Positions 29,310-38,332 are shown, numbered from the stretch's first letter. The stretch is 64,000 bases of DNA from Flavobacterium branchiicola (GCF_018383905.1 NZ_JAGYWA010000007.1:256059-320058); one strand, 5' to 3'. A program made the numbers and translations. Notes: generated from the letters alone by a model not told the origin.

Positions 29310-31622
29310 TTAGAATTTATAACGCAAACTTGTCATAACCTGACGAGGTGCGATTGGGTTTACACTGTAATTTTCGTGTACAGTATAATTTAATGTATTT
29401 GTGATATTAGATAATTTGCAAAGAATTGAGAATTTTCTCCATGTATAACCAACAGATGCGTCAACTGTAACATAACCGTCTAATGGAATATCACGATCTC
29501 TGATAGTCACAATGTAAGCAGGATCTGGTTTAGGATTCGTAGGTGTTGGTTTAACAGCTGTCCATAAATAATCATCATTCCATCCGCCTAAACGATCTCC
29601 AACATAGTTTCCGATTGCTCCAAAAGATAAACCTTTTAAAACTCCTGAAGGCAAAGTATAGAAGAAACTTAAATTTGCTGTGTTTAGAGGTGTTCTAGCT
29701 ACACGGTCGCCTTCAACAAAACTTCCATTTAATCCTGAAGTTTTAGTATAACGCATATCATTATAACTATAACCAGCGATAATATTTAAACCATCAACAG
29801 GTCGTGCAGTAACATCAATTTCAACTCCTTTACTTTTAGTTGCTCCGCTTAACACTTTTAAGTTTGCATCAAAATTGTCGCTTCCATCAGCTTTTGTTGG
29901 TGCCATTTGTGCCAAATTGCTGTTTGTAATTTGGTAAACAGTTACGTTTGTACTTAATAATCCTTTAAACCAATCTGTTTTTACTCCAGCTTCGTATTGG
30001 TCAATAATAGAAGCTTCAATAGGTTGTAAGTCTACAGTTGTTCCAGTATTTGGTGTGAAAGAAGTTGAATAACTTCCGAATACAGAAACATCTTTTGTTG
30101 GCTGATACACTAATCCGGCTTTAGGAGAAAATGCATTATCTAAACGTTTTGGAGTGATTACAGGAACTGCATCCTGTGGGTTTCCGGCACCAGTTTTAGT
30201 CTCTTTATAAGTACTAACTTCAGCTTCTTGCCAAGACCATCTTATACCTGCCAAAACTTTAAATTTATCTGTGATCGAAATGAAATCCTGAAAATAAACT
30301 CCAAAACGATTGGTATCTGTTTTTGTAATTTGAGTTGCTCTATCTGTTGTCGGAATATCCATTCTTTGATTAGCAGGATCAAATGTGAATAAATTGATTG
30401 TATCATAAAGAGTTGGTCCATATACTGGTTTACCATCTTTTGTACCTGTAATTACATATTTTTCATCAAATGTAAAAGTGTAAGCCGTTGCAAAAGAGTT
30501 CTCCCAGTCAACACCTGTAAAAATTTGATGTTTTACAGATCCTGTATTAAAGTTTCCTTGCAGACTTAATTGATCACCAAGGATTTGCTCTAAGTTTTTA
30601 TTTTTTGTTAAACCTCTGTTCCAGTCACCAGGAGTAGGGTAAGTATCCAGACCTGATAATTGTGCTGTAGAGTAACTTCCTCTGTCATAGTTTTGAAAAG
30701 AGGAATTGAAGTTAAGTTTCCAGTTTTTATTAAAATCATGGTTTACCAATACAGATGCACTGGCAGATTTAGTGGTTCCGTTTGACCAAAGCGATCCGTA
30801 GAAAGCATTACGTGGTAAATCTAAAATTTCTTTTCCGATAATTCCGGTTCCAAAATCAGGAGTCCAGTCTGCGCTTAAATAATCTCCCTGAACAGTAATT
30901 TGTGTTTTTGGACTAACGATAAAAAGTAAAGACGGATTAATGTATAAACGTTCGTTTTTTACCACATCTCTAAAGCTTTCTGAATTCTCGTAAGAACCAT
31001 TAATTCTAAAAGCGATTGATTTAGTAAGCCCTCCGTAGAAATCAAATGCAGGCTTGTAGAAAGCATAACTTCCAAATTGCATAGAGATTTCTCCTCCACT
31101 TTTAAATTGAGGAGTTTTAGTTACTAAGTTTAAGATTCCACCTGGGGCAACATTTCCAAATAATAAAGCAGAACTTCCTTTTAAAAATTCTACTTTTTCT
31201 AAACCTGAAACATCGGGAATAGAACCTGAGTTATATCTAAAGCCATTTTTAAACATGTTGTTGTTGGACATATCATATCCTCTTGAGTAGAAAGATTCTG
31301 TAGCACCACCACGAGCAGAACTTACGTAAACACCATTAGCATTTTTTAATACTTCGCTTAATCTTATTGCTTGTTGTTGTTCGATAACTTCTGAACCAAT
31401 AACCTGAATAGTTTGCGGATTATCCATTGGTTTTAAACCAGAGCGTACTGCTGTTACTGGTTTTGGCTCTTTAGTCTTAGTAACAATTACTTCGTTAAGA
31501 ATTTCTCCTTTTCTATTTTTTACCGTGTCATTTGCAATTGAAGTGTTTTCAGCACTTGTATAATCCTGACTATAAGCGGCAAAACTTATAAAAGATAAAG
31601 CAAGTAGTAAACTATTTTTCAT
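29310..31622 (-). CDS. TonB-dependent siderophore receptor
   Basis: A 770-residue outer-membrane receptor with a signal peptide (ending AAYSQ). A possible TonB box (NEVIVTK) precedes the plug domain (QVIGSEVIEQQQAIRLSEVLKNANGVYVS, FYSRGYDM, SGLEKVEFLKGSSALLFGNVAPGGILNLVTK). The 22-stranded barrel ends in a terminal aromatic strand (MTSLRYKF). The plug wording is that of the FhuA/FpvA-type ferric-siderophore receptors rather than SusC. There is no N-terminal signalling or carboxypeptidase-like domain, which many Bacteroidota receptors have. A good promoter lies just upstream, and the DUF4198 gene next door points to metal uptake. Confidence 0.9.
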   Translation of the reverse strand: MKNSLLLALSFISFAAYSQDYTSAENTSIANDTVKNRKGEILNEVIVTKTKEPKPVTAVRSGLKPMDNPQTIQVIGSEVIEQQQAIRLSEVLKNANGVYVSSARGGATESFYSRGYDMSNNNMFKNGFRYNSGSIPDVSGLEKVEFLKGSSALLFGNVAPGGILNLVTKTPQFKSGGEISMQFGSYAFYKPAFDFYGGLTKSIAFRINGSYENSESFRDVVKNERLYINPSLLFIVSPKTQITVQGDYLSADWTPDFGTGIIGKEILDLPRNAFYGSLWSNGTTKSASASVLVNHDFNKNWKLNFNSSFQNYDRGSYSTAQLSGLDTYPTPGDWNRGLTKNKNLEQILGDQLSLQGNFNTGSVKHQIFTGVDWENSFATAYTFTFDEKYVITGTKDGKPVYGPTLYDTINLFTFDPANQRMDIPTTDRATQITKTDTNRFGVYFQDFISITDKFKVLAGIRWSWQEAEVSTYKETKTGAGNPQDAVPVITPKRLDNAFSPKAGLVYQPTKDVSVFGSYSTSFTPNTGTTVDLQPIEASIIDQYEAGVKTDWFKGLLSTNVTVYQITNSNLAQMAPTKADGSDNFDANLKVLSGATKSKGVEIDVTARPVDGLNIIAGYSYNDMRYTKTSGLNGSFVEGDRVARTPLNTANLSFFYTLPSGVLKGLSFGAIGNYVGDRLGGWNDDYLWTAVKPTPTNPKPDPAYIVTIRDRDIPLDGYVTVDASVGYTWRKFSILCKLSNITNTLNYTVHENYSVNPIAPRQVMTSLRYKF

Positions 31623-31659
31623 GTTATTTATTTAGATTTAATAAAAATAAGTTTTTTTG

Positions 31660-31690
31660 CAAATATAAGGGCTCATAAAGGGTTTAACAA
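31660..31690 (-). promoter_or_regulatory. Promoter of the TonB-dependent receptor gene
   Basis: On the minus strand TATATTTG (31667-31660) is preceded by TTG (31690-31688) with 20 bases between, close to the Bacteroidota consensus. The start codon is 38 bases further on. Confidence 0.65.
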
Positions 31691-31825
31691 AATTTTTAGA
31701 GGTGTTTTATTTCTTAATTTTTGATTAATTTTTACTTAAGATTAGCTTAATATTTTGTATTATTCGTTTGCTTTTTATATTTATTCTAAATAGAAATAAG
31801 ATGGTAATTGAATTATTTTAGCATA

Positions 31826-31856
31826 AAAAAACCTCGCTTTTTGGGCAAGGTTTTGA
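31826..31856 (-). terminator. Terminator after the DUF4198 gene
   Basis: An imperfect stem (AAAACCTCGC / GGCAAGGTTTT, with G-U pairing) lies 33 bases beyond the stop codon and is followed on the minus strand by a T-run. Confidence 0.6.
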
Positions 31857-31888
31857 TTATGACTAAGTTTTCTTAAAAATGGGTAGTA

Positions 31889-32614
31889 TTATTTTACTGT
31901 AATTTGGTAAGTAGCCATTTTCCAGATCTCGTCGTATTTTTTACCATTGTGTTCTCCTGCAGATTTATCGGTATGAGCGTACTCTACCATGTAATTTCCT
32001 GACCAGATTGGAGTAAAAGAAAATTCACCTTTATCGTTTGTCCATAATTCTTTTTCCCAGCCATTTGGAGCAATTACTTTAATTTTAGTTTCTTTTGCAG
32101 ATGCTCCTTCGTAAAGTGCAAAGCCGGAGATTTTCTCATTCTTTTTTGCTACATCAGCATTTTCAGAAAATAAACCAATCTGATTTTTATTTGCAGTAGC
32201 GTAATTACCTGCCGTTTTATTTCCAACAACAACCGTTGCGCTTGAGTTGTAATCTAATTTCATTGTTCCGTATACATCTCCTACAGTATGGTGCATTACA
32301 ATCGTGTATACTCCATCTTCATCTGGTGTAAAAAAGGCCTGGTATTTATTATCTAAAGCTTTTGCAGTTAGTTTAGTCTCTTTCTTTGAAGGAGAAATTA
32401 CAACCAATGAAAAATCTTTTAAATCAGAAAACCATTTGTCGGCTTTTGTAATGTCGTTTTCAGAAAACTCTCCAAAATAAACTGAAATTTCCTGTGCTTT
32501 TCCTTTTGTTCCGGTTGCTTTTGTATCAATCCAAAGCGCGTGAGCAAAGATTTGCGGCGCAGTAAAAAGCATTATAAAAGCAAATGTTATTAATTTAAAA
32601 GTTTTTGATTTCAT
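31889..32614 (-). CDS. DUF4198 domain-containing exported protein
   Basis: A 241-residue protein with a signal peptide ending in IFAHA. The start of the mature region, HALWIDTKATG, is typical of DUF4198 proteins, which are related to periplasmic components of nickel/cobalt uptake and are often found next to TonB receptors. The second half contains a second beta-sandwich (APNGWEKELWTNDKGEFSFTPIWSGNYMVEYAH). It lies upstream of the siderophore receptor in the same direction, but a terminator and a separate promoter sit between them, so they are neighbours with a probable shared theme rather than one operon. A role in metal handling is inferred. Confidence 0.75.
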   Translation of the reverse strand: MKSKTFKLITFAFIMLFTAPQIFAHALWIDTKATGTKGKAQEISVYFGEFSENDITKADKWFSDLKDFSLVVISPSKKETKLTAKALDNKYQAFFTPDEDGVYTIVMHHTVGDVYGTMKLDYNSSATVVVGNKTAGNYATANKNQIGLFSENADVAKKNEKISGFALYEGASAKETKIKVIAPNGWEKELWTNDKGEFSFTPIWSGNYMVEYAHTDKSAGEHNGKKYDEIWKMATYQITVK

Positions 32615-32655
32615 GATAAATAGTATTTAAAAAATTTGTAGAATGATATTTTATA

Positions 32656-32663
32656 CAAACATA
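32656..32663 (-). promoter_or_regulatory. -7 element for the DUF4198 gene
   Basis: On the minus strand the sequence reads TATGTTTG, fitting TAnnTTTG, 41 bases before the start codon. The adjacent TATTTAGAATA (32670-32680) also occurs inverted at 31782-31792, upstream of the TonB receptor, and could be a shared operator. Confidence 0.45.
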
Positions 32664-32846
32664 ATGTTTATTTAGAATAGTTAAAAATTAATAATTAAAA
32701 AACCTTCTGATTTGTTTTTTGTAAATAGTAAAACGAATTGGTTTTGTCTTAAATTAAAGAGAAAAACAAGTTTTTGTGAAAAAAGGATAAAGCAGGATAC
32801 TTCCGCTGAAAAAAGCCCTAATTTTGCAACTCAGAAAAATGACTTC

Positions 32847-34007
32847 ATGATTTTATCATTCTTTAAAAAAATCCAGAATACACCTAGAGGTTATCGAATT
32901 GCCAATACTGTTTTTTTCTTTCTTTCGGGTTTTGGATATTCGTCGTGGGTTTCCAGGATACCACATATACAAGCGCAACTTCATTTATCTGAAGCAGAGT
33001 TTGGTGCAGTATTATTTGCTTTTCCGATTGGTTTAATGCTGACCATGCCTTTTACAGGGAAATTATTAAACAAGTACAGTAGCCGTTATATCATGCTGCT
33101 AGGTGCCGTGATGTTTAATATTGCACTGGCTTTACCTGGATTAGCGGCCTTTGTCTGGCAATTGGTTATTATACTTTTATTCTTTGGGGCTTCGCGTAAT
33201 ATTTTTAATTTATCTATAAATTCACAATCTCTTGAGGTTCAAAAGCTCTATTCAAAATCGATCATAACACGTTTTCATGCCGTTTGGAGTATTGCTGTTT
33301 TTTCTGGAGCAGGTTTAGGATATGTTATGGTAACACAACATATTACTCCTTCCTACCACTTATTGGGCGTTAGTATTTTTATGATGGCACTAACATTCTG
33401 TTTTTATCCAATGAGCATTCATACAGAACCGGTGTACGTAAAAAAGAAATTCTTCTCGATGCCGGAAAAGAATTTGGTAAAATTTGCCCTGATTTGCTTT
33501 GTTTCTATGGCTTGCGAAAATACGATGTACGACTGGAGTGGTATTTACTTCGAAAATATACTAAAAGCTTCGCCAAAAATGACGAGTGCTGCATTTGTAT
33601 TTTTTGCGACAGCTGTAACTTTAGGGCGTTTGTTAGGAGATTTTGGCGTAATGAAATTCGGAACAAAGAAAATCCTGTTATATAGCGGAATTCTAATCAC
33701 CTTAGGTTTCGGGATTTGTTTCTTGTTGCCGTATGTTTATCCTACTATTTTTGGTTATGTTTTGATAGGGTTTGGGGTTTCTTGTGTAGTTCCGTTAGTA
33801 TTTAGTATTGCCGGACGATCATCAAAATTAAGCAGCGGGTCGGCACTAACTTCTATATCTACTATTGGTTATCTCGGATTTTTATTGGTTCCGCCAATGG
33901 TAGGTTTTATCTCTGAATATCTAAGTATGAAATGGGCGTTTTTAATTATGGCGCTTTTAGGTATACTGATGATTTTTATGGTGAATAAAATCGGGGAAAA
34001 TGAGTAG
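32847..34007 (+). CDS. MFS transporter (YbjJ-like)
   Basis: A major facilitator with about twelve membrane helices (386 residues from this start). The start at 32847 is preferred because the product MILSFFKKIQNTPRGYRIANTVFFF begins just before the first helix; an upstream in-frame ATG (32712) would add 45 charged residues with no domain. A TAATTTTG element at 32819-32826 supports transcription starting between the two. Motifs: SGFGYSSWVSRIPHIQAQLHLSEAEFG, GKLLNKYSSRYIM (motif A-like) and GRLLGDFGVMKFG. The substrate is unknown. It is divergent from the DUF4198 gene. Confidence 0.82.
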   Translation: MILSFFKKIQNTPRGYRIANTVFFFLSGFGYSSWVSRIPHIQAQLHLSEAEFGAVLFAFPIGLMLTMPFTGKLLNKYSSRYIMLLGAVMFNIALALPGLAAFVWQLVIILLFFGASRNIFNLSINSQSLEVQKLYSKSIITRFHAVWSIAVFSGAGLGYVMVTQHITPSYHLLGVSIFMMALTFCFYPMSIHTEPVYVKKKFFSMPEKNLVKFALICFVSMACENTMYDWSGIYFENILKASPKMTSAAFVFFATAVTLGRLLGDFGVMKFGTKKILLYSGILITLGFGICFLLPYVYPTIFGYVLIGFGVSCVVPLVFSIAGRSSKLSSGSALTSISTIGYLGFLLVPPMVGFISEYLSMKWAFLIMALLGILMIFMVNKIGENE

Positions 34008-34024
34008 GTTTTTTTTTAAAGGTA

Positions 34025-34056
34025 CTAAGGTTCTGAGATGCTGAGGTTCTGAGGTT
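34025..34056. repeat. CTAAGGTT octamer array
   Basis: Four 8-base units: CTAAGGTT, CTGAGATG, CTGAGGTT, CTGAGGTT. The same octamer family occurs on both sides of the repeat block after prfA (56318-56358 and, inverted, 56876-56950). Confidence 0.75.
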
Positions 34057-34094
34057 TTTGCTTGGGTTGTATTAATCTCGCAAAGACGCAAAGT

Positions 34095-34830
34095 TTATGA
34101 ATTCCGGAGGAATGCAACATATTGTAGGGACGGATTTTAATCCGTCAGACGTTTTTGTTTGTTATTTTTAATCTTTGATTAAGCTGGACTGAAGTCCAAC
34201 TCTACAATATTTATAGAACCTTTGGTTCTTTTTTTTTTGGAATTTAAAAATTCCGGAGGAATGCAACATATTGTAGGGACGGATTTTAATCCGTCAGATG
34301 TTTTGTTTGTTATTTTTAATCTTTGATTAAGCTGGACTGAAGTCCAGCTCTACAATATTTATAGAACCTTTGGTTCTTTTTTTTTGGAATTTAAAAATTC
34401 CGGAGGAATGCAACATATTGTAGAGACGGATTTCAATCCGTCAGAGGTTTTGTTTGTTATTTTTAATCTTTGATTAAGCTGGACTGAAGTCCAGTTCTAC
34501 AATATTTATAGAACCTTCGGTTCTTTTTTTGGAATTTAAAAATTCCGGAGGAATGCAACATATTGTAGGGATGGATTTTAATCCGTCAGACGTTTTTGTT
34601 TGTTATTTTTAATCTTTGATTAAGCTGGACTGAAGTCCAGCTCTACAATATTTGTAGAACCTTCGGTTCTTTTTTTTGGAATTTAAAAATTCCGGAGGAA
34701 TGCGGCATATTGTAGAGACGGATTTCAATCCGTCAGAGGTTATATAGTAGGAATGCAACATATTGTAGAGACGTCCCGAGACTTCGGGATCAATCCGTCA
34801 GAGATTATACAGAACCTTCGGTTCTTTTTT
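34095..34830. repeat. Tandem array of ~147-bp hairpin-rich units
   Basis: Units begin at attccggagg, at 34101, 34250, 34397, 34542 and 34689 (spacing 149, 147, 145, 147), with a degenerate last copy from about 34749. Each full unit has paired outer segments ATATTGTAG/CTACAATAT, a GACGGATT/AATCCGTC hairpin, an AGCTGGACT/AGTCCAGCT hairpin, a GAACC/GGTTC hairpin followed by a T-run, and a palindromic GGAATT..AATTCC join. No ORF or known RNA was recognised. The gap of about 870 bases between the MFS gene and the DUF6265 gene is almost wholly this array. Confidence 0.9.
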
Positions 34831-34876
34831 AAATTCTTTTTACTCTTTACATCTCACTTTTCACAAAAAAAACAAA

Positions 34877-35353
34877 TTACTTCTTCGTCATAACAAACTT
34901 CTCAGAACTCGGCTTCCCGTTTAAATTCCCCGAAATTTCAGCCGTTAAAGTATTATTAGCACCTTTTGTATACGTGATTTTTTGTGGATAATCATGCTTC
35001 GGATTCTCGAAAACCAATTGTTTATCTGATTCTAAAGTCGACGGAAACGAAACCGGTTTATCGTCGTTTTGTCCTTTTACAGTTGCTTTGTAAGTTAATG
35101 TTTCGCCCAATTGCGCCAGAACGATGCTTTCAAAATGTAAAGTATCTTTTCCTTTTATAAAGTACGAAGCAGCACTAAAAGTACTATCGTTTAGTTTTTG
35201 CCAGTTCTCCGTTAAAACACCATCAGCAGAAGTATTTTCCCAGTTCCCGATAAGCCAGTCCGCTTTTTTGATTTTGTCTTTTTCGACAGTTTCTTTTTTC
35301 TGGCAGGAAACAAAAGCTATAGTAAGGGCGATAAGAGTAATTTTCTGAAACAT
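34877..35353 (-). CDS. Predicted lipoprotein, DUF6265-like
   Basis: A 158-residue protein with a lipoprotein signal (ALTIAFVSC, Cys at residue 17), then a lipocalin-like beta domain. The pattern WLIGNWENTSADGVLTENW, ESIVLAQLGETLTYKATV and FENPKHDYPQKITYTK is what I associate with the DUF6265 family (the FENPxHDFPQ motif in particular). Its role is unknown, and it is presumably anchored in the periplasmic or outer-membrane leaflet. It lies between a tandem repeat array and an inverted repeat, with no operon partner. Confidence 0.65.
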   Translation of the reverse strand: MFQKITLIALTIAFVSCQKKETVEKDKIKKADWLIGNWENTSADGVLTENWQKLNDSTFSAASYFIKGKDTLHFESIVLAQLGETLTYKATVKGQNDDKPVSFPSTLESDKQLVFENPKHDYPQKITYTKGANNTLTAEISGNLNGKPSSEKFVMTKK

Positions 35354-35400
35354 ATCTTTAGGTTTTGGTAATGTGCTACTAAAGTATGAAAAAAAAGTAG

Positions 35401-35651
35401 TTTGCCACGAATTCCACTAATTTTCACGAATTAATTATTTAAAAAATTATTGAAAATGTTTCGCAACTCCAAATAAGTATTGGTTTAAAAGATTGGAATG
35501 ATTTTATTTCACGCAGATTAGGCAGATTTAGGCAGATTTAACTTTGATCTGTTATTAAGCAAATCTGCGATCATCTGCTTAATTTTTTTTAATCCCGATA
35601 GCTATGAGAGCATAAAAAAAATTAGCGAAAATTAGTGGAATTCGTGGCAAA
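35401..35651. repeat. Inverted-repeat element (arms ~32 bp)
   Basis: The left arm at 35401-35432 (TTTGCCACGAATTCCACTAA..) is repeated inverted at 35620-35651, with the outer 25 bases perfectly complementary. Inside is a second pair: two GGCAGATTTA direct copies near 35520 and their inverse (AAATCTGCGATCATCTGCTTAA) near 35570-35590, and a degenerate TCCCGATAGCTAT palindrome at 35593. It fills the gap between the DUF6265 gene and topB and contains no gene. Confidence 0.8.
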
Positions 35652-35694
35652 AAAAAATCCATCTAATCTTTTAATCTGTGGCTATAAAAAAAAA

Positions 35695-37998
35695 TTACAC
35701 GCTGGCACTCAAAATAGAGTAAACCAATTCCTTAGTTGGTTTTTGATCTTTTAGTTGGGCTCTTACTTCATCAAAAGTGACTTTAAAATCACAGCCCGAT
35801 TTATATTCAGCACAACCGTAAGCGGTTTTTCCTTTTAGGATCGTTCCTTTTTTACATTTAGGGCAAACCAATTCATCAGAGGTTTCTTTTGCCGCTTTTT
35901 TAGCCTCGGTTTTCTTTGGTTCTAATTTCAGTTTGTAGTTTTCTTCAAAACGAATTAAACCTTCAACCGTTCCGGCTTCGGTTTTAAAACCTTTTATATT
36001 TACGGTAGAACCTTTTTGAACCAATCTCAAATACTGACTTTCGGTGATTTTTTTCTCCAGGAAAACATTCGGCAAAACAAAATCACAGCCCGATTTGTAT
36101 TCACTACATCCAAAAGCCGTTTTTCCTTTTATCAGATTTCCTTTTTGACATTTAGGGCAGGTTTCTGCCAAGAGTCCTGCGGCTTTCTTTTTCTCAGCCT
36201 TTACAACAGGTTTCTGAATCGTTGCGGCATGCGAAATATTAGCGTGTCTCGTTTCGCTTCGAACTTCGGTAACCAAAGCTTCAACCATTCGTTTCATGTT
36301 TCTAATGAAGGCTGCGGCGGTAAAAGTTCCTTTCTCGATATCTTTCAGTTGTTTTTCCCAGCTTCCGGTAAGTTCAGCCGATTTAACCAATTCATTCTGA
36401 ATCGTATCAATAAGCTGAATTCCTGTTGTAGTAGGCAAAACCTGCTTTTTATTTCGAACAATATATTGGCGTTTAAAAAGCGTTTCAATAATATTCGCAC
36501 GTGTTGACGGACGCCCAATTCCGTTCTCTTTCATGAGTTCGCGTAAATCCTCGTCATCAACCTGTTTTCCTGCGGTTTCCATCGCGCGTAGTAAAGTTGC
36601 TTCCGTAAACTGATTCGGCGGTTTGGTTTCTTTTTGAAGAAACGACGGTTCATGCGGACCTTTTTCGCCCACCACAAAACTCGGCAATAAATCGGCTTCT
36701 TTTTCTTTGGCGTTCGGGTCTTCAAACACAACGCGGAAACCTTTTTTCAGGATTTCTTTTCCGGTGGTTTTAAACATTACATCGGCGGCTTTTCCAATCA
36801 CGGTTGTATTGGCTACTAAACAATCATCGTAAAATACGGCAATAAAACGTTTAGTAATAATATCGTAAACCTGCTGCTGATTGTAAGCCAGATTATTTTG
36901 TACTCCCGTTGGAATAATCGCGTGGTGATCTGTAACTTTTTTATCGTTGAAAACCTTTGGCGATTTTTTTATTTTTTTCTGTAAAATAGGTTGGGTCAAT
37001 TCGGCATAACTAGTTAATTTTTGCAGAATTCCCTGTACTTTGGGGTAAATATCGTTGGGTAAAAAAGTCGTATCAACTCTGGGATACGTAATTACTTTTT
37101 GTTCGTATAAAGTCTGGGCGATTTTAAGCGTTTCTTCTGCCGAAAATCCAAACTTCTGGTTGCAATATACCTGTAAACCAGTTAAGTCAAAAAGCTTTGG
37201 CGCATATTCGTTTCCGTTCTTTTTATCAACCGAAACAATTTCGAAATCACTTTCTTTAACTTTTTCAGCCAGAATTTCTCCGTCTTCTTTTTTCAGGAAA
37301 CGGCCTTCTTCATAACTAAAAAGCGTTTCTCTGTATAAAGTTTGTAATTCCCAATAAGGCTGAGGTTTAAAGTTTTCGATTTCTCTAAAACGATCTACAA
37401 CCATTGCCAGGGTTGGCGTTTGTACACGACCAATAGACAAAACCTGTTTGTAACCGCCATGTTTTACGGTATACAAACGCGTCGCATTCATACCTAATAA
37501 CCAGTCGCCAATAGCTCTGGAAAATCCGGCGTAGAATAAATTATCGTAGTTTTCAGAAGGTTTTAAGTTGTCAAAACCTTCTTTGATAGCTTCTGTAGTC
37601 AGGGACGAAATCCATAAACGCTGTACTTCGCCTTTGTAATGTGCTTCGTTTAGTACCCAACGCTGAATCAGTTCTCCTTCTTGTCCGGCATCCCCGCAGT
37701 TTATAACTACTTCGGCTTTGTCAAAAAGACTTTTAATGATTTTAAACTGTTTCTGGATTCCCGAATTCTGAACCACTTTGGTTTCAAACTTTTCAGGAAG
37801 CATGGGTAGATTGTTCAAATCCCAGCTTTTCCAGTGTGGGCGGTAATCGTTGGGTTCTTTTAAGGTGCATAAATGCCCAAAAGTGTAAGTTACTGCATAG
37901 CCATTGCCTTCGTAATAGCCATCGTGCTTGGTATTGGCACCCAAAACGGATGCGATTTCTCGTGCTACACTTGGTTTCTCGGCAATACAGACCTTCAT
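35695..37998 (-). CDS. topB: DNA topoisomerase III (type IA) with C-terminal zinc-ribbon repeats
   Basis: A 767-residue type IA topoisomerase, which passes single strands and helps resolve replication and recombination intermediates. The TOPRIM domain opens the protein (KVCIAEKPSVAREIASVLGA, then VINCGDAGQEGELIQRWV). The active-site tyrosine is in VITYPRVDTTFLP, and GIGRPSTRANIIETLF is the conserved late motif. The N-terminal wording is that of TopB rather than TopA. Two C-terminal modules of the form CPKCxKGxxxKGKTAxGCxEYKSGC are DNA-binding zinc ribbons, an addition common in Bacteroidota and plasmid-type TopB. It is monocistronic. Confidence 0.93.
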   Translation of the reverse strand: MKVCIAEKPSVAREIASVLGANTKHDGYYEGNGYAVTYTFGHLCTLKEPNDYRPHWKSWDLNNLPMLPEKFETKVVQNSGIQKQFKIIKSLFDKAEVVINCGDAGQEGELIQRWVLNEAHYKGEVQRLWISSLTTEAIKEGFDNLKPSENYDNLFYAGFSRAIGDWLLGMNATRLYTVKHGGYKQVLSIGRVQTPTLAMVVDRFREIENFKPQPYWELQTLYRETLFSYEEGRFLKKEDGEILAEKVKESDFEIVSVDKKNGNEYAPKLFDLTGLQVYCNQKFGFSAEETLKIAQTLYEQKVITYPRVDTTFLPNDIYPKVQGILQKLTSYAELTQPILQKKIKKSPKVFNDKKVTDHHAIIPTGVQNNLAYNQQQVYDIITKRFIAVFYDDCLVANTTVIGKAADVMFKTTGKEILKKGFRVVFEDPNAKEKEADLLPSFVVGEKGPHEPSFLQKETKPPNQFTEATLLRAMETAGKQVDDEDLRELMKENGIGRPSTRANIIETLFKRQYIVRNKKQVLPTTTGIQLIDTIQNELVKSAELTGSWEKQLKDIEKGTFTAAAFIRNMKRMVEALVTEVRSETRHANISHAATIQKPVVKAEKKKAAGLLAETCPKCQKGNLIKGKTAFGCSEYKSGCDFVLPNVFLEKKITESQYLRLVQKGSTVNIKGFKTEAGTVEGLIRFEENYKLKLEPKKTEAKKAAKETSDELVCPKCKKGTILKGKTAYGCAEYKSGCDFKVTFDEVRAQLKDQKPTKELVYSILSASV

Positions 37999-38129
37999 TT
38001 TTTCCTTGCTTGATTATTTAGCGAAATTAGGAATTTTTGGAGAAAGGGGCAAAGATTCATTAGGACAAAGAAGTATAGATGTATATTGAATTGACTTAAA
38101 GTGATAGGGAGGCTTAGAGCATAGAATAA

Positions 38130-38166
38130 AAAAAACCGTTGAAAAAATTGTCTTCAACAGTTTTTA
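38130..38166 (-). terminator. Terminator after the 48-residue protein gene
   Basis: AACCGTTGAA pairs with TTCAACAGTT (one G-U) around a 12-base loop. On the minus strand it is followed by eight Ts, 19 bases beyond the stop codon at 38185. Confidence 0.75.
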
Positions 38167-38184
38167 ACTTTAAGAATAAATGAA

Positions 38185-38331
38185 TTAAAAATTCAATTTA
38201 AAATTATGTTTGTTAACTTCTTCCAGCTTATCAGATTTAAATTTTATATCTTTTATTTTATCTAATTTCGGTTCAATTGTTACTTTAGAATCTGTTTTAA
38301 TTTTTTTATTAACCACCGTATGTGTTTTCAT
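38185..38331 (-). CDS. Small basic protein downstream of a DUF6934-like gene
   Basis: A 48-residue Lys-rich protein beginning MKTHTVVNKKIKTDSK. I chose this internal start because its ATG lies one base after the stop codon of the upstream gene, a strong sign of translational coupling; a longer form starting inside that gene in another frame is unlikely. A terminator follows 19 bases downstream. No family recognised. The pairing with a Bacteroidota-specific gene could mean a two-component unit, but nothing in the sequence shows its function. Confidence 0.55.
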   Translation of the reverse strand: MKTHTVVNKKIKTDSKVTIEPKLDKIKDIKFKSDKLEEVNKHNFKLNF

Positions 38332-38332
38332 A

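Noticed and set aside
34095-34830. CRISPR array
   Set aside because: The whole 147-bp unit is repeated, with no unique spacers between short identical repeats, and no cas gene is present.
36016-36507. 163-codon open frame on the plus strand opposite topB
   Set aside because: It overlaps the coding sequence of a clear topoisomerase gene in antisense, has no domain and no promoter. It is a shadow frame.
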